This document shows, piece after piece, positions 8,674 through 16,651 of a stretch of DNA of 64,000 bases. A model generated the notes under the pieces. The model did no database searches. It saw nothing but the letters and a program-made list of their open reading frames with translations, and had not been told where the DNA came from. The translations under genes and the position numbers were made by a program. Position 1 is the first letter of the stretch. Every line of letters begins with the position of its first letter. The stretch comes from Micromonospora aurantiaca ATCC 27029 (GTDB taxonomy: Bacteria > Actinomycetota > Actinomycetes > Mycobacteriales > Micromonosporaceae): positions 2,356,001 through 2,420,000 of the forward strand of contig NC_014391.1 of the NCBI RefSeq assembly GCF_000145235.1, written 5' to 3'.

Positions 8674-9875
8674 TCTCGGAGCATGCCAGCCCGCTCGCCG
8701 TCCTCGGCGGGGAGGACGCCGGTGGCCAGAACACGCATGTCGCGGAGCTCTCCGCCGCGCTCGCGGCCGCCGGTCACGACGTGCGCGTCTACACCCGCCT
8801 CGACGCGGTGGATCTGCCGGTGAGCGTCCGCACCCCGGACGGGTACGAGGTGGTCCACGTACCGGCCGGGCCGGCCGAACCGGTGGCCAAGGACGACCTG
8901 CTGCCGTACATGCCGTCGTTCGGGCAGTGGCTGGCCGACCGGTGGCGCACCGGCGACTGGCAGCCCGAGGTGGTGCACGCGCACTTCTGGATGAGCGGGC
9001 TGGCGGGTCTCGCCGCGGCCCGCCGCGCGGGCGTGCCGATGGTGCAGACGTACCACGCGCTCGGCACCGTCAAGCGCCGCCACCAGGGCGTGCAGGACAC
9101 CAGCCCGCCGGGCCGGGTCGAGCACGAGCGGAAGCTGGGCCGCTCGGTGGACCGGGTGGTCGCCCAGTGCCAGGACGAGGTCGCCGAACTGGTCCGGATG
9201 GGCGTACCCCGGTCCCGGATGACTGTCGTGCCGTCGGGGGTGAACCTCACGACGTTCTCCCCGCTCGGCCCGGTCGCCGACCGTGACGGCGGCCGGGCCC
9301 GCGTCCTCACCGTCGGCCGGCTGGTCGAACGCAAGGGCTTCCAGGACGTCATCCGGGCCGTCGCCGAGGTGCCGGACGCCGAGTGCGTGGTCGTCGGCGG
9401 GCCGCCGGCCGGGCTGCTGGAGACCGACCCGTACGCGTTGCGCCTGCGCGCGCTGGCCCACTCGCTCGGCGTCGCCGACCGGGTACGGCTGGTCGGCGCG
9501 GTCCCCCGGGAGGAGATGGGCCGCTGGTACCGGTCGGCCGACGTGCTCGTGGCCGCCCCCTGGTACGAGCCGTTCGGGCTCACCCCGCTGGAGGCGATGG
9601 CCTGCGGCGTACCGGTGGTCGCGACGGCTGTCGGCGGGCTGATCGACACGGTGGTGGCCGGACGCACCGGCGACCTGGTGCCACCCCGGGAGCCGGCGGC
9701 GCTCGGCGCGGCGATCCGGGGTCTGCTCGGCGACCGGATCCGCCGCTTCGCCTACGCCACCGCCGCGCTGGAGCGGGCACGCACCCGCTACTCCTGGGCC
9801 ACCACCGCGGACCGCCTCACCGAGCTGTACGGCGAGGTGGCCACCGTGCGCCGCCCGACCCGGGTGGTCGCCTGA
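8658..9875 (+). CDS. Glycosyltransferase family 4
   Basis: 405 residues. N-terminal pattern MRIAMISEHASPLAVLGGED then AGGQNTHVAELSAALAAAGH is typical of GT4 enzymes of the sucrose-synthase/MshA-like group. The Rossmann donor domain shows VVPSGVNLTTFSP, VLTVGRLVERKGFQ and WYEPFGLTPLEAMACG, with the catalytic-region glutamates. It retains anomeric configuration and uses a nucleotide sugar; the sugar is not deducible. A strong GGAGGAGGAAGT site precedes the ATG although the start lies inside the upstream gene, so translation is likely both coupled and independent. The next gene starts at its stop codon (TGATG). Confidence 0.85.
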   Translation: MRIAMISEHASPLAVLGGEDAGGQNTHVAELSAALAAAGHDVRVYTRLDAVDLPVSVRTPDGYEVVHVPAGPAEPVAKDDLLPYMPSFGQWLADRWRTGDWQPEVVHAHFWMSGLAGLAAARRAGVPMVQTYHALGTVKRRHQGVQDTSPPGRVEHERKLGRSVDRVVAQCQDEVAELVRMGVPRSRMTVVPSGVNLTTFSPLGPVADRDGGRARVLTVGRLVERKGFQDVIRAVAEVPDAECVVVGGPPAGLLETDPYALRLRALAHSLGVADRVRLVGAVPREEMGRWYRSADVLVAAPWYEPFGLTPLEAMACGVPVVATAVGGLIDTVVAGRTGDLVPPREPAALGAAIRGLLGDRIRRFAYATAALERARTRYSWATTADRLTELYGEVATVRRPTRVVA

Positions 9876-10567
9876 TGACGGCCGGGACGCCGGCCGCCGG
9901 CGCGACGGTGCTGGAGGACCACCTGAGCCTGCTGGCCGCCGCGTTGCTGCCGCTGCGGGAGGCGGAGCAGATGCTGGCCCGCTGGGGCGAGGAGCTGGCG
10001 CAGCGGCTCGCCGCCGGTGGCCGGTTGCTGGTGGCGGGCAACGGCGGCAGCGCCGCCGAAGCCCAGCACCTCACCGCCGAACTCGTCGGCAAACTCCGCC
10101 ACGACCGCCAACCCCTCTCCGCCATCGCCCTGCACGCCGAGACCAGCGCCGTCACCGCCATCGCCAACGACTACGGATACGACGAAACCTTCGCCCGGCA
10201 GGTCCGCGCCCACGGCCGGCCCCACGATCACCTCCTGCTCATGACCACCAGCGGCACCAGCACCAACCTCCTCGCCGCCGCCCACGCCGCACACCAGGCG
10301 GGCCTGCGCTGCTGGGCCTTCACCGGACCCGCACCCAACCCCCTCGCCGACCTCTGCCACGAGCATCTGGCGATCGACTCGCCGGACGGGCAGGTGGTGC
10401 AGGAACTGCACCTGGTGGCCTCGCACGTGCTCTGCGAGTACGTCGAACTGGCGCTGCCCGCCGCGCTCGCCGCCCAGCCGGCGGCCGGGCCGGTACGCGC
10501 GGGTGTCGAGGTCGTCGTCGGCGAGCCGGACCCGACGGCGACGGCCGGCCGGGGAGGCCCGGCATGA
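9875..10567 (+). CDS. gmhA: Sedoheptulose-7-phosphate isomerase (GmhA, SIS domain)
   Basis: 230 residues. It converts sedoheptulose-7-phosphate to D-glycero-D-manno-heptose-7-phosphate, the first step of nucleotide-heptose synthesis. Seen: the SIS phosphate loop LVAGNGGSAAEAQHLTAEL (residues 48-66), TTSGTSTNLL, and near the C-terminus the GmhA-specific QELHLVASHVLCEYVE that supplies the active-site Glu/His. These last residues set it apart from general SIS sugar isomerases. There is a Pro/Ala/Gly-rich C-terminal tail of about 30 residues beyond the family core. Its ATG overlaps the previous stop by one base and its own stop overlaps hldE. Confidence 0.88.
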   Translation: MTAGTPAAGATVLEDHLSLLAAALLPLREAEQMLARWGEELAQRLAAGGRLLVAGNGGSAAEAQHLTAELVGKLRHDRQPLSAIALHAETSAVTAIANDYGYDETFARQVRAHGRPHDHLLLMTTSGTSTNLLAAAHAAHQAGLRCWAFTGPAPNPLADLCHEHLAIDSPDGQVVQELHLVASHVLCEYVELALPAALAAQPAAGPVRAGVEVVVGEPDPTATAGRGGPA

Positions 10568-12054
10568 GGGGACCGGTGGTGGTGCTCGGTGACACGCTGC
10601 TGGACCGCGACGTCGAAGGTCTGGTGAACCGGCTCTGCCCGGACTCCCCGGTGCCGGTGCTGGACGAGACCGTATCCGTCGACCGGCCCGGTGGCGCCGG
10701 GCTGGCCGCCGTCTTCGCCGCCGCGCAGGGCGCCGAGGTCGCGCTGGTCACCGCCGTCGCCGACGACGCGGGCGGGGCCCGGCTGGGCACGCTGCTCGCC
10801 GCCGCCGGGGTCCGCTTGTACGCGCTTCCGCTGGCCGGCGCCACCCCGGAGAAGATCCGGCTGCGGGCGCGCGGACGGGTGCTGCTGCGCCACGACCGGG
10901 GCGGGAGCGCCGGTGCGCCCGGTCAGCCCAGCGACGCCGTGCTGCGGCTGATCGCCGACGCGTCCGCCGTACTGGTGAGCGACTACGGCCGGGGCGTGGC
11001 CGGGCATCCGGCGCTGCGGGCGGCGCTGGCCGCAACCCGGGCGCCTGTGGTCTGGGATCCGCATCCGCGCGGGCCGGCCGCCGTACCCGGGGTGCACCTG
11101 GCCACCCCGAACGAGCCGGAGGCCCGCGAGCTGGCCAAGACGCCGCCGGGCGGCTCCCGCCTGGCCGTCGCGTCGCGTAGCGCGCACGCCTTGCGCCGCC
11201 GCTGGCAGGCGCGCGCGGTGGCGGTGACGCTCGGCGGCGACGGCGCGCTGCTCAGCCACGCCGGGTCCACGCCCCTGGTGGTGCCGGCGCCGCCCGCCGA
11301 GGGGGACACCTGCGGGGCCGGCGACCGGTTCGCGTCCACCGCGACGCTGGCCCTGGCCCGGGGCGCGCTCGTGTCCGAGGCGGTGCAGGAGGCGGTCACC
11401 GAGGCGTCGGCGTACGTGGCCGGCGGCGGTGTCGCCGCCGCGCTGCCCGCGCCGGTGCGGGCGGTCGCCCCGGCGGTGGTCACCGGCGGCGGGGACCGGA
11501 TCGGCGCCGGGGCGGCCGGCGAGGTGGTGGCGCGGGTACGTGCGGCCGGCGGAACGGTGGTCGCCACCGGCGGCTGCTTCGACCTGCTGCACGCCGGGCA
11601 CGTGGCGACGCTCCAGGCGGCCCGGCAGCTCGGCGACTGCCTGGTGGTCTGCCTCAACTCCGACGCCAGCGTGGCGGGGCTCAAGGGTCCGGAGCGCCCG
11701 GTCGTGCCGCAGGGCGACAGGGGGCGGCTGCTCGCCGCGCTCGGCTGCGTCGACGCGGTGCTGATCTTCGACGAGCCGACACCGGAGGCGGCGCTGTCCT
11801 GGCTGCGCCCGGACATCTGGGTCAAGGGCGGCGACTACGCCAGCGGCGGCGGCCCGGAGACCTTGCCCGAGACGGAGATCCTGGCCCGCTGGGGCGGTCA
11901 CACGGTGGTCGTGCCGTACCTCGACGGGCGCTCGACCACCGACATGATCGCGGCGGCGCGGGCCGGGCGGGGCAGCGGCGGCTGGCCGGCCGCGTCGGGC
12001 GACCCGGCCGAGGCCGTCGCGCAGGTCCGGTCCACGGCGAAGGGAGCACGATGA
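10564..12054 (+). CDS. hldE: Bifunctional heptose-7-phosphate kinase / heptose-1-phosphate nucleotidyltransferase
   Basis: 496 residues, as in Gram-negative HldE. Residues 1-310 are a PfkB-type kinase (DTLLDRDV, SDYGRGVAG, and DTCGAGDRFAS with the catalytic Asp) that adds phosphate to C1 of heptose-7-phosphate. Residues 330-480 are the nucleotidyltransferase (ATGGCFDLLHAGH with the HxGH motif, NSDASVAGLKGPERPV, and STTDMIAAAR). Oddity: the usual PfkB motif 1 (GGAANVAMN in E. coli) reads GGAGLAAVF, so both conserved Asn are missing. Whether ADP or GDP is the carrier cannot be told. ATGA overlap with gmhA; its stop overlaps a 20-codon frame leading to the SDR. Confidence 0.88.
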   Translation: MRGPVVVLGDTLLDRDVEGLVNRLCPDSPVPVLDETVSVDRPGGAGLAAVFAAAQGAEVALVTAVADDAGGARLGTLLAAAGVRLYALPLAGATPEKIRLRARGRVLLRHDRGGSAGAPGQPSDAVLRLIADASAVLVSDYGRGVAGHPALRAALAATRAPVVWDPHPRGPAAVPGVHLATPNEPEARELAKTPPGGSRLAVASRSAHALRRRWQARAVAVTLGGDGALLSHAGSTPLVVPAPPAEGDTCGAGDRFASTATLALARGALVSEAVQEAVTEASAYVAGGGVAAALPAPVRAVAPAVVTGGGDRIGAGAAGEVVARVRAAGGTVVATGGCFDLLHAGHVATLQAARQLGDCLVVCLNSDASVAGLKGPERPVVPQGDRGRLLAALGCVDAVLIFDEPTPEAALSWLRPDIWVKGGDYASGGGPETLPETEILARWGGHTVVVPYLDGRSTTDMIAAARAGRGSGGWPAASGDPAEAVAQVRSTAKGAR

Positions 12055-12113
12055 ACGAGCGACGCATCCGACCCGGCGCGGTCGCGCCCGCCGGTCCGAC
12101 GGTGGCGGCGTGA
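12051..12113 (+). other. 20-codon coupling frame between hldE and the SDR gene
   Basis: ATG 12051 overlaps the hldE stop (ATGA), the frame encodes 20 residues (MNERRIRPG...TVAA), and its TGA overlaps the GTG start of the SDR (GTGA). An upstream GGGAG could serve as ribosome site. It may be a coupling peptide, or the remnant of a deleted gene; no domain can be recognised. Confidence 0.4.
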
Positions 12114-12811
12114 GCGCCGGCGCGCCCGGAGCCGGGCCGACCGTCCTGGTCACCGGCGGCTCCAGCGGGCTCGGCGCGGCGGTGGTCGCCGCGGTGGCCC
12201 GCGCCGGCGGGCGCCCGCTGGTGCTGGACCGGCAGCGCCCCGCCGACGGGGTGCCCTGGGTCGAGTGCGACCTGGCCGACACCCGCGCCGCCGAGGCCGC
12301 CACCCGCGACCTCGCGGAACGCTCCGGCGGGCTGGACGCCGTGGTCACCGCCGCCGGGATGGACGTGCCCGGGAAGCTGGCCGACATCCCGGCCGAGACC
12401 TGGGAGCGGATCGTCACAGTGGACCTGCTCGCCACCGCCGCGGTGATCCGGGCCGCGCTGCCCTGGCTGGAGGCGTCCCGGGGCAGCATCGTCACTGTGG
12501 CCTCCACGCTCGGGGTGAAGGCGGTCAGCGACGCGACAGCGTACTGCGCGGCGAAGTTCGGGGTGGTGGGCTTCACCCGGGCGCTCGCCGCGGAACTCGC
12601 CGGCGCTGTCGGCGTGACGCTGCTGATCCCGGGCGGGATGCGGACCGCGTTCTTCGACGAGCGGGACGCGCAGTACCGCCCCGGCCCGGACGCGGTGCTC
12701 AACGAGCCGGCCGACACCGCCGCCGCCGTCATGTTCGCGCTGTCCCAGCCGGCCGGCTGCGCGGTACGCGAGATGGTGGTCTGCGCCGCGCAGGAGTCCT
12801 CGTACCCGTGA
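12110..12811 (+). CDS. Classical short-chain dehydrogenase/reductase
   Basis: 233 residues with the cofactor loop TGGSSGLGAAV (residues 15-25), the VTAAG strand motif, the catalytic Ser region SIVTVASTLG and YCAAK (active-site Tyr and Lys). It is a classical SDR, not the extended type to which the heptose epimerase HldD belongs. Its operon position suggests that it acts on the activated heptose or its precursor, for example oxidation/reduction at one carbon, but this is inference. Starts with GTG and overlaps the following GT9 gene by GTGA. Confidence 0.85.
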   Translation: MSAGAPGAGPTVLVTGGSSGLGAAVVAAVARAGGRPLVLDRQRPADGVPWVECDLADTRAAEAATRDLAERSGGLDAVVTAAGMDVPGKLADIPAETWERIVTVDLLATAAVIRAALPWLEASRGSIVTVASTLGVKAVSDATAYCAAKFGVVGFTRALAAELAGAVGVTLLIPGGMRTAFFDERDAQYRPGPDAVLNEPADTAAAVMFALSQPAGCAVREMVVCAAQESSYP

Positions 12812-13767
12812 TCCTGGTGCTGCGGGCGCTCGGGGTCGGCGACCTGGCCACCGCCGTGCCGGCGCTGCGTGGCCTGCGCGCCGGCCTGCCGGGCCGGGAG
12901 CTGGTGCTCGCCGCGCCGGGCTGGCTGGCGCCGCTGGCGGAGCTGACCGGGGCGGTCGACCGGGTGCTGCCCACCGCCGGGCCGGACCGGATCGCGTGGA
13001 CCGGCCCGCCCCCCGAGGTGGCGGTCAACCTGCACGGCCGTGGGCCGCAGTCGCACCGGGCGCTGGCCGCCGTACGCCCCGGCCGGCTGCTCGCCCACAG
13101 CAACCCGGGCGCCGGGCACCCGGACGGCCCGGCCTGGGACGACGACGAGCACGAGGTCCGCCGCTGGTGCCGGCTGCTGCACGCGTACGGGCTGCCGGCC
13201 GACCCGGGGGACCTCGCGCTGCGGCGTCCGGCGTTGACCGGCGTACCGGCCGGGGTGACGCTGCTGCACCCGGGCGGCAAGATCCCGGCGAAGCGCTGGC
13301 CGGCGGACCGGTTCGCCGGGCTGGCCCGGGAGCTGGCCGCGCGCGGGCACCGGGTGGCGGTCACCGGCTCGCCGGACGAGCGGGCGCTGGCCGAGCGGGT
13401 CGCCCGCGACGCCGGGCTGCCGCCGGAGGCGGTGCTGGCCGGCCGGACCGGACTGGCCGAGATGGCCGCGCTCGTCGCGGGCGCGCGGCTGGTGGTCAGC
13501 GGGGACACCGGCGTGGCGCACCTCGCCACCGGCTACGGCACCGCGTCGGTGGTGCTGTTCGGCCCGGTGCCGGCGGCGCACTGGGGCCCGCCGCCGGACC
13601 GGCCCCGGCACCGGGCGCTGGGTGCGATCGAGCCCACGCCCGTCAACCCGGATTCGACCGGGTCAGGCGGGGTAGGAACCCACCCGACATTGGATGCCAT
13701 CGGGATCGACGAGGTGGTGGCTGCGGTGGCAGACGTGGAACGGGTCTCCGGTGCGGTTGCGGCGTAG
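12808..13767 (+). CDS. Glycosyltransferase family 9 (heptosyltransferase-like)
   Basis: 319 residues. GT9 features: VILVLRALGVGDLATAVPAL at the N-terminus, LLHPGGKIPAKRWP, and GDTGVAHLATGYGT in the donor domain. The family uses ADP-heptose and acts at the inner face of the membrane. With the GT9 half of the gmhB fusion, the operon has two such enzymes, so at least two heptose or heptose-like residues may be added. GTG 12808 overlaps the SDR stop. The last 17 nt overlap the topoisomerase gene in another frame. No lipid A or LPS genes occur in the window, so the acceptor is not lipid A core. Confidence 0.83.
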   Translation: MILVLRALGVGDLATAVPALRGLRAGLPGRELVLAAPGWLAPLAELTGAVDRVLPTAGPDRIAWTGPPPEVAVNLHGRGPQSHRALAAVRPGRLLAHSNPGAGHPDGPAWDDDEHEVRRWCRLLHAYGLPADPGDLALRRPALTGVPAGVTLLHPGGKIPAKRWPADRFAGLARELAARGHRVAVTGSPDERALAERVARDAGLPPEAVLAGRTGLAEMAALVAGARLVVSGDTGVAHLATGYGTASVVLFGPVPAAHWGPPPDRPRHRALGAIEPTPVNPDSTGSGGVGTHPTLDAIGIDEVVAAVADVERVSGAVAA

Positions 13768-14740
13768 CGATCCGGGCCGGCCGGGATACGCGCGCCGGCG
13801 GCGCGGCAAGGGCTGGCTCTTCCTCGACCCGGCCGGCGAGCCGGTGCGCGACGCCGGGGAGCTGACCCGGCTGCGCGAGCTGGTGATCCCGCCCGCCTGG
13901 CGGGACGTGTGGATCTCGCCGTACCCGAACGGCCACATCCAGGCCACCGGCATCGACGCGGCGGGCCGCAAGCAGTACCTCTACCACCCGGGCTGGCGGC
14001 GCAAGCGCGACGAGGCCAAGTTCGACCACGTGCTGGAGGTGGCGCACCGGCTGCCCGCGCTGCGCGACCGGGTCACGCACGACCTGGCGCTGCGCGGCCT
14101 GCGCCGCGAACGGGTGCTGGCCACCGTCGCCCGGCTGCTCGACATGGGCGCGTTCCGGGTCGGCAGCGACCAGTACGCCACCGGCGACGACCCCACGTTC
14201 GGCGTGTCCACGCTGCGCCCTGAGCACGCCCGCTCCCGGGGCGGCTGCGTGGTGTTCGAGTTCCCGGCCAAGGGCGGCATCGACCAGGTCCGCCGGATCG
14301 AGGACGCCGAACTGTGCCGGGTGCTGCTCAACCTGCGCCGTCGCCGGCGCGCCCAGGAGCGGCTGTTCGGTTACTGGGACGGCCGCTCCTGGCGCGACGT
14401 GCGCAGCGACGAGGTGAACGACTACCTGCGCGACGCCAGCGGCGGCGAGATGACGGCGAAGGACTTCCGTACCTGGCACGCGACGGTGCTCGCCGCAGCC
14501 GAACTGGCCACTGTGGGTCCGCAGCGCTCCGCCACCGCCCGCAGGCGCGCCGTGGCGGGGGTGATGCGTTCGGTGGCCGAACTGCTCGGCAACACCCCGA
14601 CTGTGGCCCGGACCTCGTACGTGGACCCGCGCGTGGTCGACCTCTACCACGACGGGGTGCTGGCGCCGGTGCAGCCGGAGATGCCGCGCGAGGCGGTGGA
14701 GAAGTCGGTGCTGGCGTTGCTGGAGGAGGAGGCCGGCTGA
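13751..14740 (+). CDS. Type IB DNA topoisomerase (poxvirus/bacterial type)
   Basis: 329 residues, matching bacterial topoisomerase IB. It relaxes supercoils through a 3'-phosphotyrosyl link. Seen: the N-terminal region IPPAWRDVWISPYPNGHIQA and GRKQYLYHPGW, the catalytic Arg/Lys region (MGAFRVGSDQYA and FPAKGG), the His in FRTWHATVLAA, and the nucleophile in RTSYVDPRV (Tyr near residue 299). GTG 13751 is chosen because the preceding in-frame stretch is only the out-of-phase tail of the GT9 gene. It overlaps the heptose operon by 17 nt, so it may be co-transcribed although functionally unrelated. Confidence 0.88.
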   Translation: MRLRRSDPGRPGYARRRRGKGWLFLDPAGEPVRDAGELTRLRELVIPPAWRDVWISPYPNGHIQATGIDAAGRKQYLYHPGWRRKRDEAKFDHVLEVAHRLPALRDRVTHDLALRGLRRERVLATVARLLDMGAFRVGSDQYATGDDPTFGVSTLRPEHARSRGGCVVFEFPAKGGIDQVRRIEDAELCRVLLNLRRRRRAQERLFGYWDGRSWRDVRSDEVNDYLRDASGGEMTAKDFRTWHATVLAAAELATVGPQRSATARRRAVAGVMRSVAELLGNTPTVARTSYVDPRVVDLYHDGVLAPVQPEMPREAVEKSVLALLEEEAG

Positions 14741-14747
14741 CCGCCGA

Positions 14748-14786
14748 CCGGCCCCGTCGGTCCTGGGGGAAGCGCGACGGGGCCGG
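14748..14786 (+). terminator. Terminator of the heptose/topoisomerase operon
   Basis: A perfect 12-bp stem (CCGGCCCCGTCG and its complement) with a 15-nt loop lies 8 nt after the topoisomerase stop and is followed by AAAT. The rest of the gap to 14916 shows nothing else. Confidence 0.75.
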
Positions 14787-14916
14787 AAATCTCGGCCGCC
14801 GGTGCGGTCCCGGGAAACATCACCGGGCGGGGCCGCCCGCGGCCGGGACCGCCGCGGACGCCGCGCCCGGCCCCCCGATATCCGCGGGCCCACCGCGAGC
14901 GGTACAGGCCCGGGTT

Positions 14917-15960
14917 TCAGTATGTACGGGACAGGTTGACGGCGGATGCCGTGCTGTTGACGATCCGTGCTGATTCCAGGTGACGGGCCCGGTACTCCTG
15001 CGGCGTCTCGCCCTGCGTGGTCCGGAAGACCCGGCTGAAGTGCGCCTTGTCCCGGAAGCCCCAGCGGGCGGCGATGACCTGGATCGAGCGGTCGCTCAGC
15101 GCCGGGTCGGCGAGGTCGCGGCGGCACCGGGCCAGCCGCTCGTCCCTGATGTACGCGGCAACTGTGGTCTCCTCGTCCTCGAAGAGCCGGTGCAGGGAGC
15201 GCACCGAGATGTGGTGCGCGTCGGCGATCGCGCCCGGGTCGAGCGTGGCGTCGCCGAGGTGCTGGCGCACGTACGCGCGTACCTGGGCCTGGAGGGCCCG
15301 GCGCCGGACCTCGGTGGGCATCTCGTCCTCGGAGACGAGGTTGCGGCCGAGCAGCGTGGCGACCAGGTCGAGACCGACGGCGCCGAGCCGCTCCGCGTCG
15401 GCCGCGTGGTACTGCTCGGGGTTCGCGGTGATCCGGATGAGGAAGTCGGCGACCAGCCCGCCGACGCCCTCGGAGCCGGACATCCGGCCGGCGAACAGGG
15501 GAGCGAGCCGGCGGGGCGGCAACGGCAGCGCGTCGTACGGCATCAGGGCCACGATCGAATGGGCGTACGCGGACCCCGCGGGGTCGGCGTGGTGACTGAC
15601 CTCGTGCGGGCGGGAGCAGTCGTAGAAGGTGAGGTCGCCGGGGCGGCACCGGGCGCGCTGCCCCTCCTGGTCGGCCTGGCTGGTGCCGCTGAGCGTCAGC
15701 GCGAGCAGGTAGTAGTCGGGGTCGGAGCGCTGGATCAGTTTCGAGGTGCGCACGCAGTCCACCGACGGGTAGCGGTAGCGGATGAGCTGCATCCGGCCCA
15801 GGTCGACGAACTCGGCCCGGGCGACGAAGTCGTCGGCGTGCGCGGTGCGCACCCGCAGCGGCGTCGGGGTGCTCGCCATCATGTCCAGCCACATGCCGAA
15901 CCGCTCCCGCGGCGGCAGCGCCTGCGTGTCGAGGACCTGCCGGTGCAGCTTCCCGTCCAT
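14917..15960 (-). CDS. AraC/XylS-family transcriptional regulator
   Basis: 347 residues. The N-terminal 220 residues resemble the AraC-binding-domain-like ligand pocket (RPGDLTFYDCSRPHEV is typical); the C-terminal 100 residues carry the double helix-turn-helix (DPGAIADAHHISVRSLHRLF, then VIAARWGFRDKAHFSRVF and the QGETPQEYR end). ATG 15960 has GGGGAG 8 nt upstream; a longer frame from 16050 lacks a ribosome site. No target operon is adjacent in divergent orientation, so what it senses and controls is unknown. Confidence 0.85.
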   Translation of the reverse strand: MDGKLHRQVLDTQALPPRERFGMWLDMMASTPTPLRVRTAHADDFVARAEFVDLGRMQLIRYRYPSVDCVRTSKLIQRSDPDYYLLALTLSGTSQADQEGQRARCRPGDLTFYDCSRPHEVSHHADPAGSAYAHSIVALMPYDALPLPPRRLAPLFAGRMSGSEGVGGLVADFLIRITANPEQYHAADAERLGAVGLDLVATLLGRNLVSEDEMPTEVRRRALQAQVRAYVRQHLGDATLDPGAIADAHHISVRSLHRLFEDEETTVAAYIRDERLARCRRDLADPALSDRSIQVIAARWGFRDKAHFSRVFRTTQGETPQEYRARHLESARIVNSTASAVNLSRTY

Positions 15961-16084
15961 AGAACGACTCCCCGTGTTCGTCACGCCCTGCACAAACAGG
16001 ACGCCCCACGGGGCCGAAAGCGACACCCGTGGGGCCGTGACGTCCGTCATTGACGGACCGGGGAAACCTCTGTTAGGAGTCCGT

Positions 16085-16588
16085 TCAGTCGTTCAGCACC
16101 TGGGACAGCCGGTCGCGGAAACGGCGCTCGGAGTCGGTCACCGCGTCGCCGCCGAGGCCCAGGATGCCGCCCGTGGAGGCCGCGCCCACCACCTGTTCGG
16201 CGATGTCCACCAGCCAGTGCCGGTACGCCCCGGCCTGCCCCTCGTCCACCCGCGCGGCGAGCAGCGCGGACGCCTGCCCGGCCCGGGCCAGCACGTCCTC
16301 GATCATCGCCTTCGGGTCCTGCGGCGTGATCACCGGCAGCTCCGCGCCGGTCTCCGGGTCGCCCACCCGGTCGACGACCTCACCGGCCACCGCGGCGACC
16401 AGCGGGCTGGCCGACTCCCGGCCGGCGGCGATGGTCTCCAGCCCGGCGGCGTTCTCGGCCATGGTGCGACGGGTGCCGTCGGACTCGGCGGCGGCCGCCG
16501 CGGTGAGCACCGACTGCGGCAGCCCCACAAGCAGTCCCCACTCCTCGTCGGAGACGCCGAACCGGGTGTACGCCGGCTGCTCGATCAC
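16085..16588 (-). CDS. Conserved-looking hypothetical protein
   Basis: 167 residues, predicted soluble and mostly helical (long Ala-rich helices at 28-75 and 90-150), GTG start with AAGGGG 9 nt upstream. The opening (YTRFGVSDEEWGLLVGLPQSVL) suggests a small regulatory or structural helical protein, but no family is recognised. It lies between recQ and the araC-type gene on the same strand, 63 nt downstream of recQ, and may be co-transcribed with it. Confidence 0.65.
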   Translation of the reverse strand: MIEQPAYTRFGVSDEEWGLLVGLPQSVLTAAAAAESDGTRRTMAENAAGLETIAAGRESASPLVAAVAGEVVDRVGDPETGAELPVITPQDPKAMIEDVLARAGQASALLAARVDEGQAGAYRHWLVDIAEQVVGAASTGGILGLGGDAVTDSERRFRDRLSQVLND

Positions 16589-16651
16589 GATCAGGCCCCT
16601 TTCGCCGTGGTCGTCGTTGTCGACGGGCGCCCCCGCGGCGCCCGGGTCAGG

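Noticed and set aside
10228..13611. A very long open frame antisense to the heptose genes
   Set aside because: At this G+C, frames opposite real genes stay open. The translation is Arg/Ala/Gly/Pro-rich with no domain, while the plus-strand genes carry clear motifs.
15960..16050. Longer N-terminus for the AraC regulator from ATG 16050
   Set aside because: No ribosome site there, while ATG 15960 has GGGGAG at good distance and begins the family domain.
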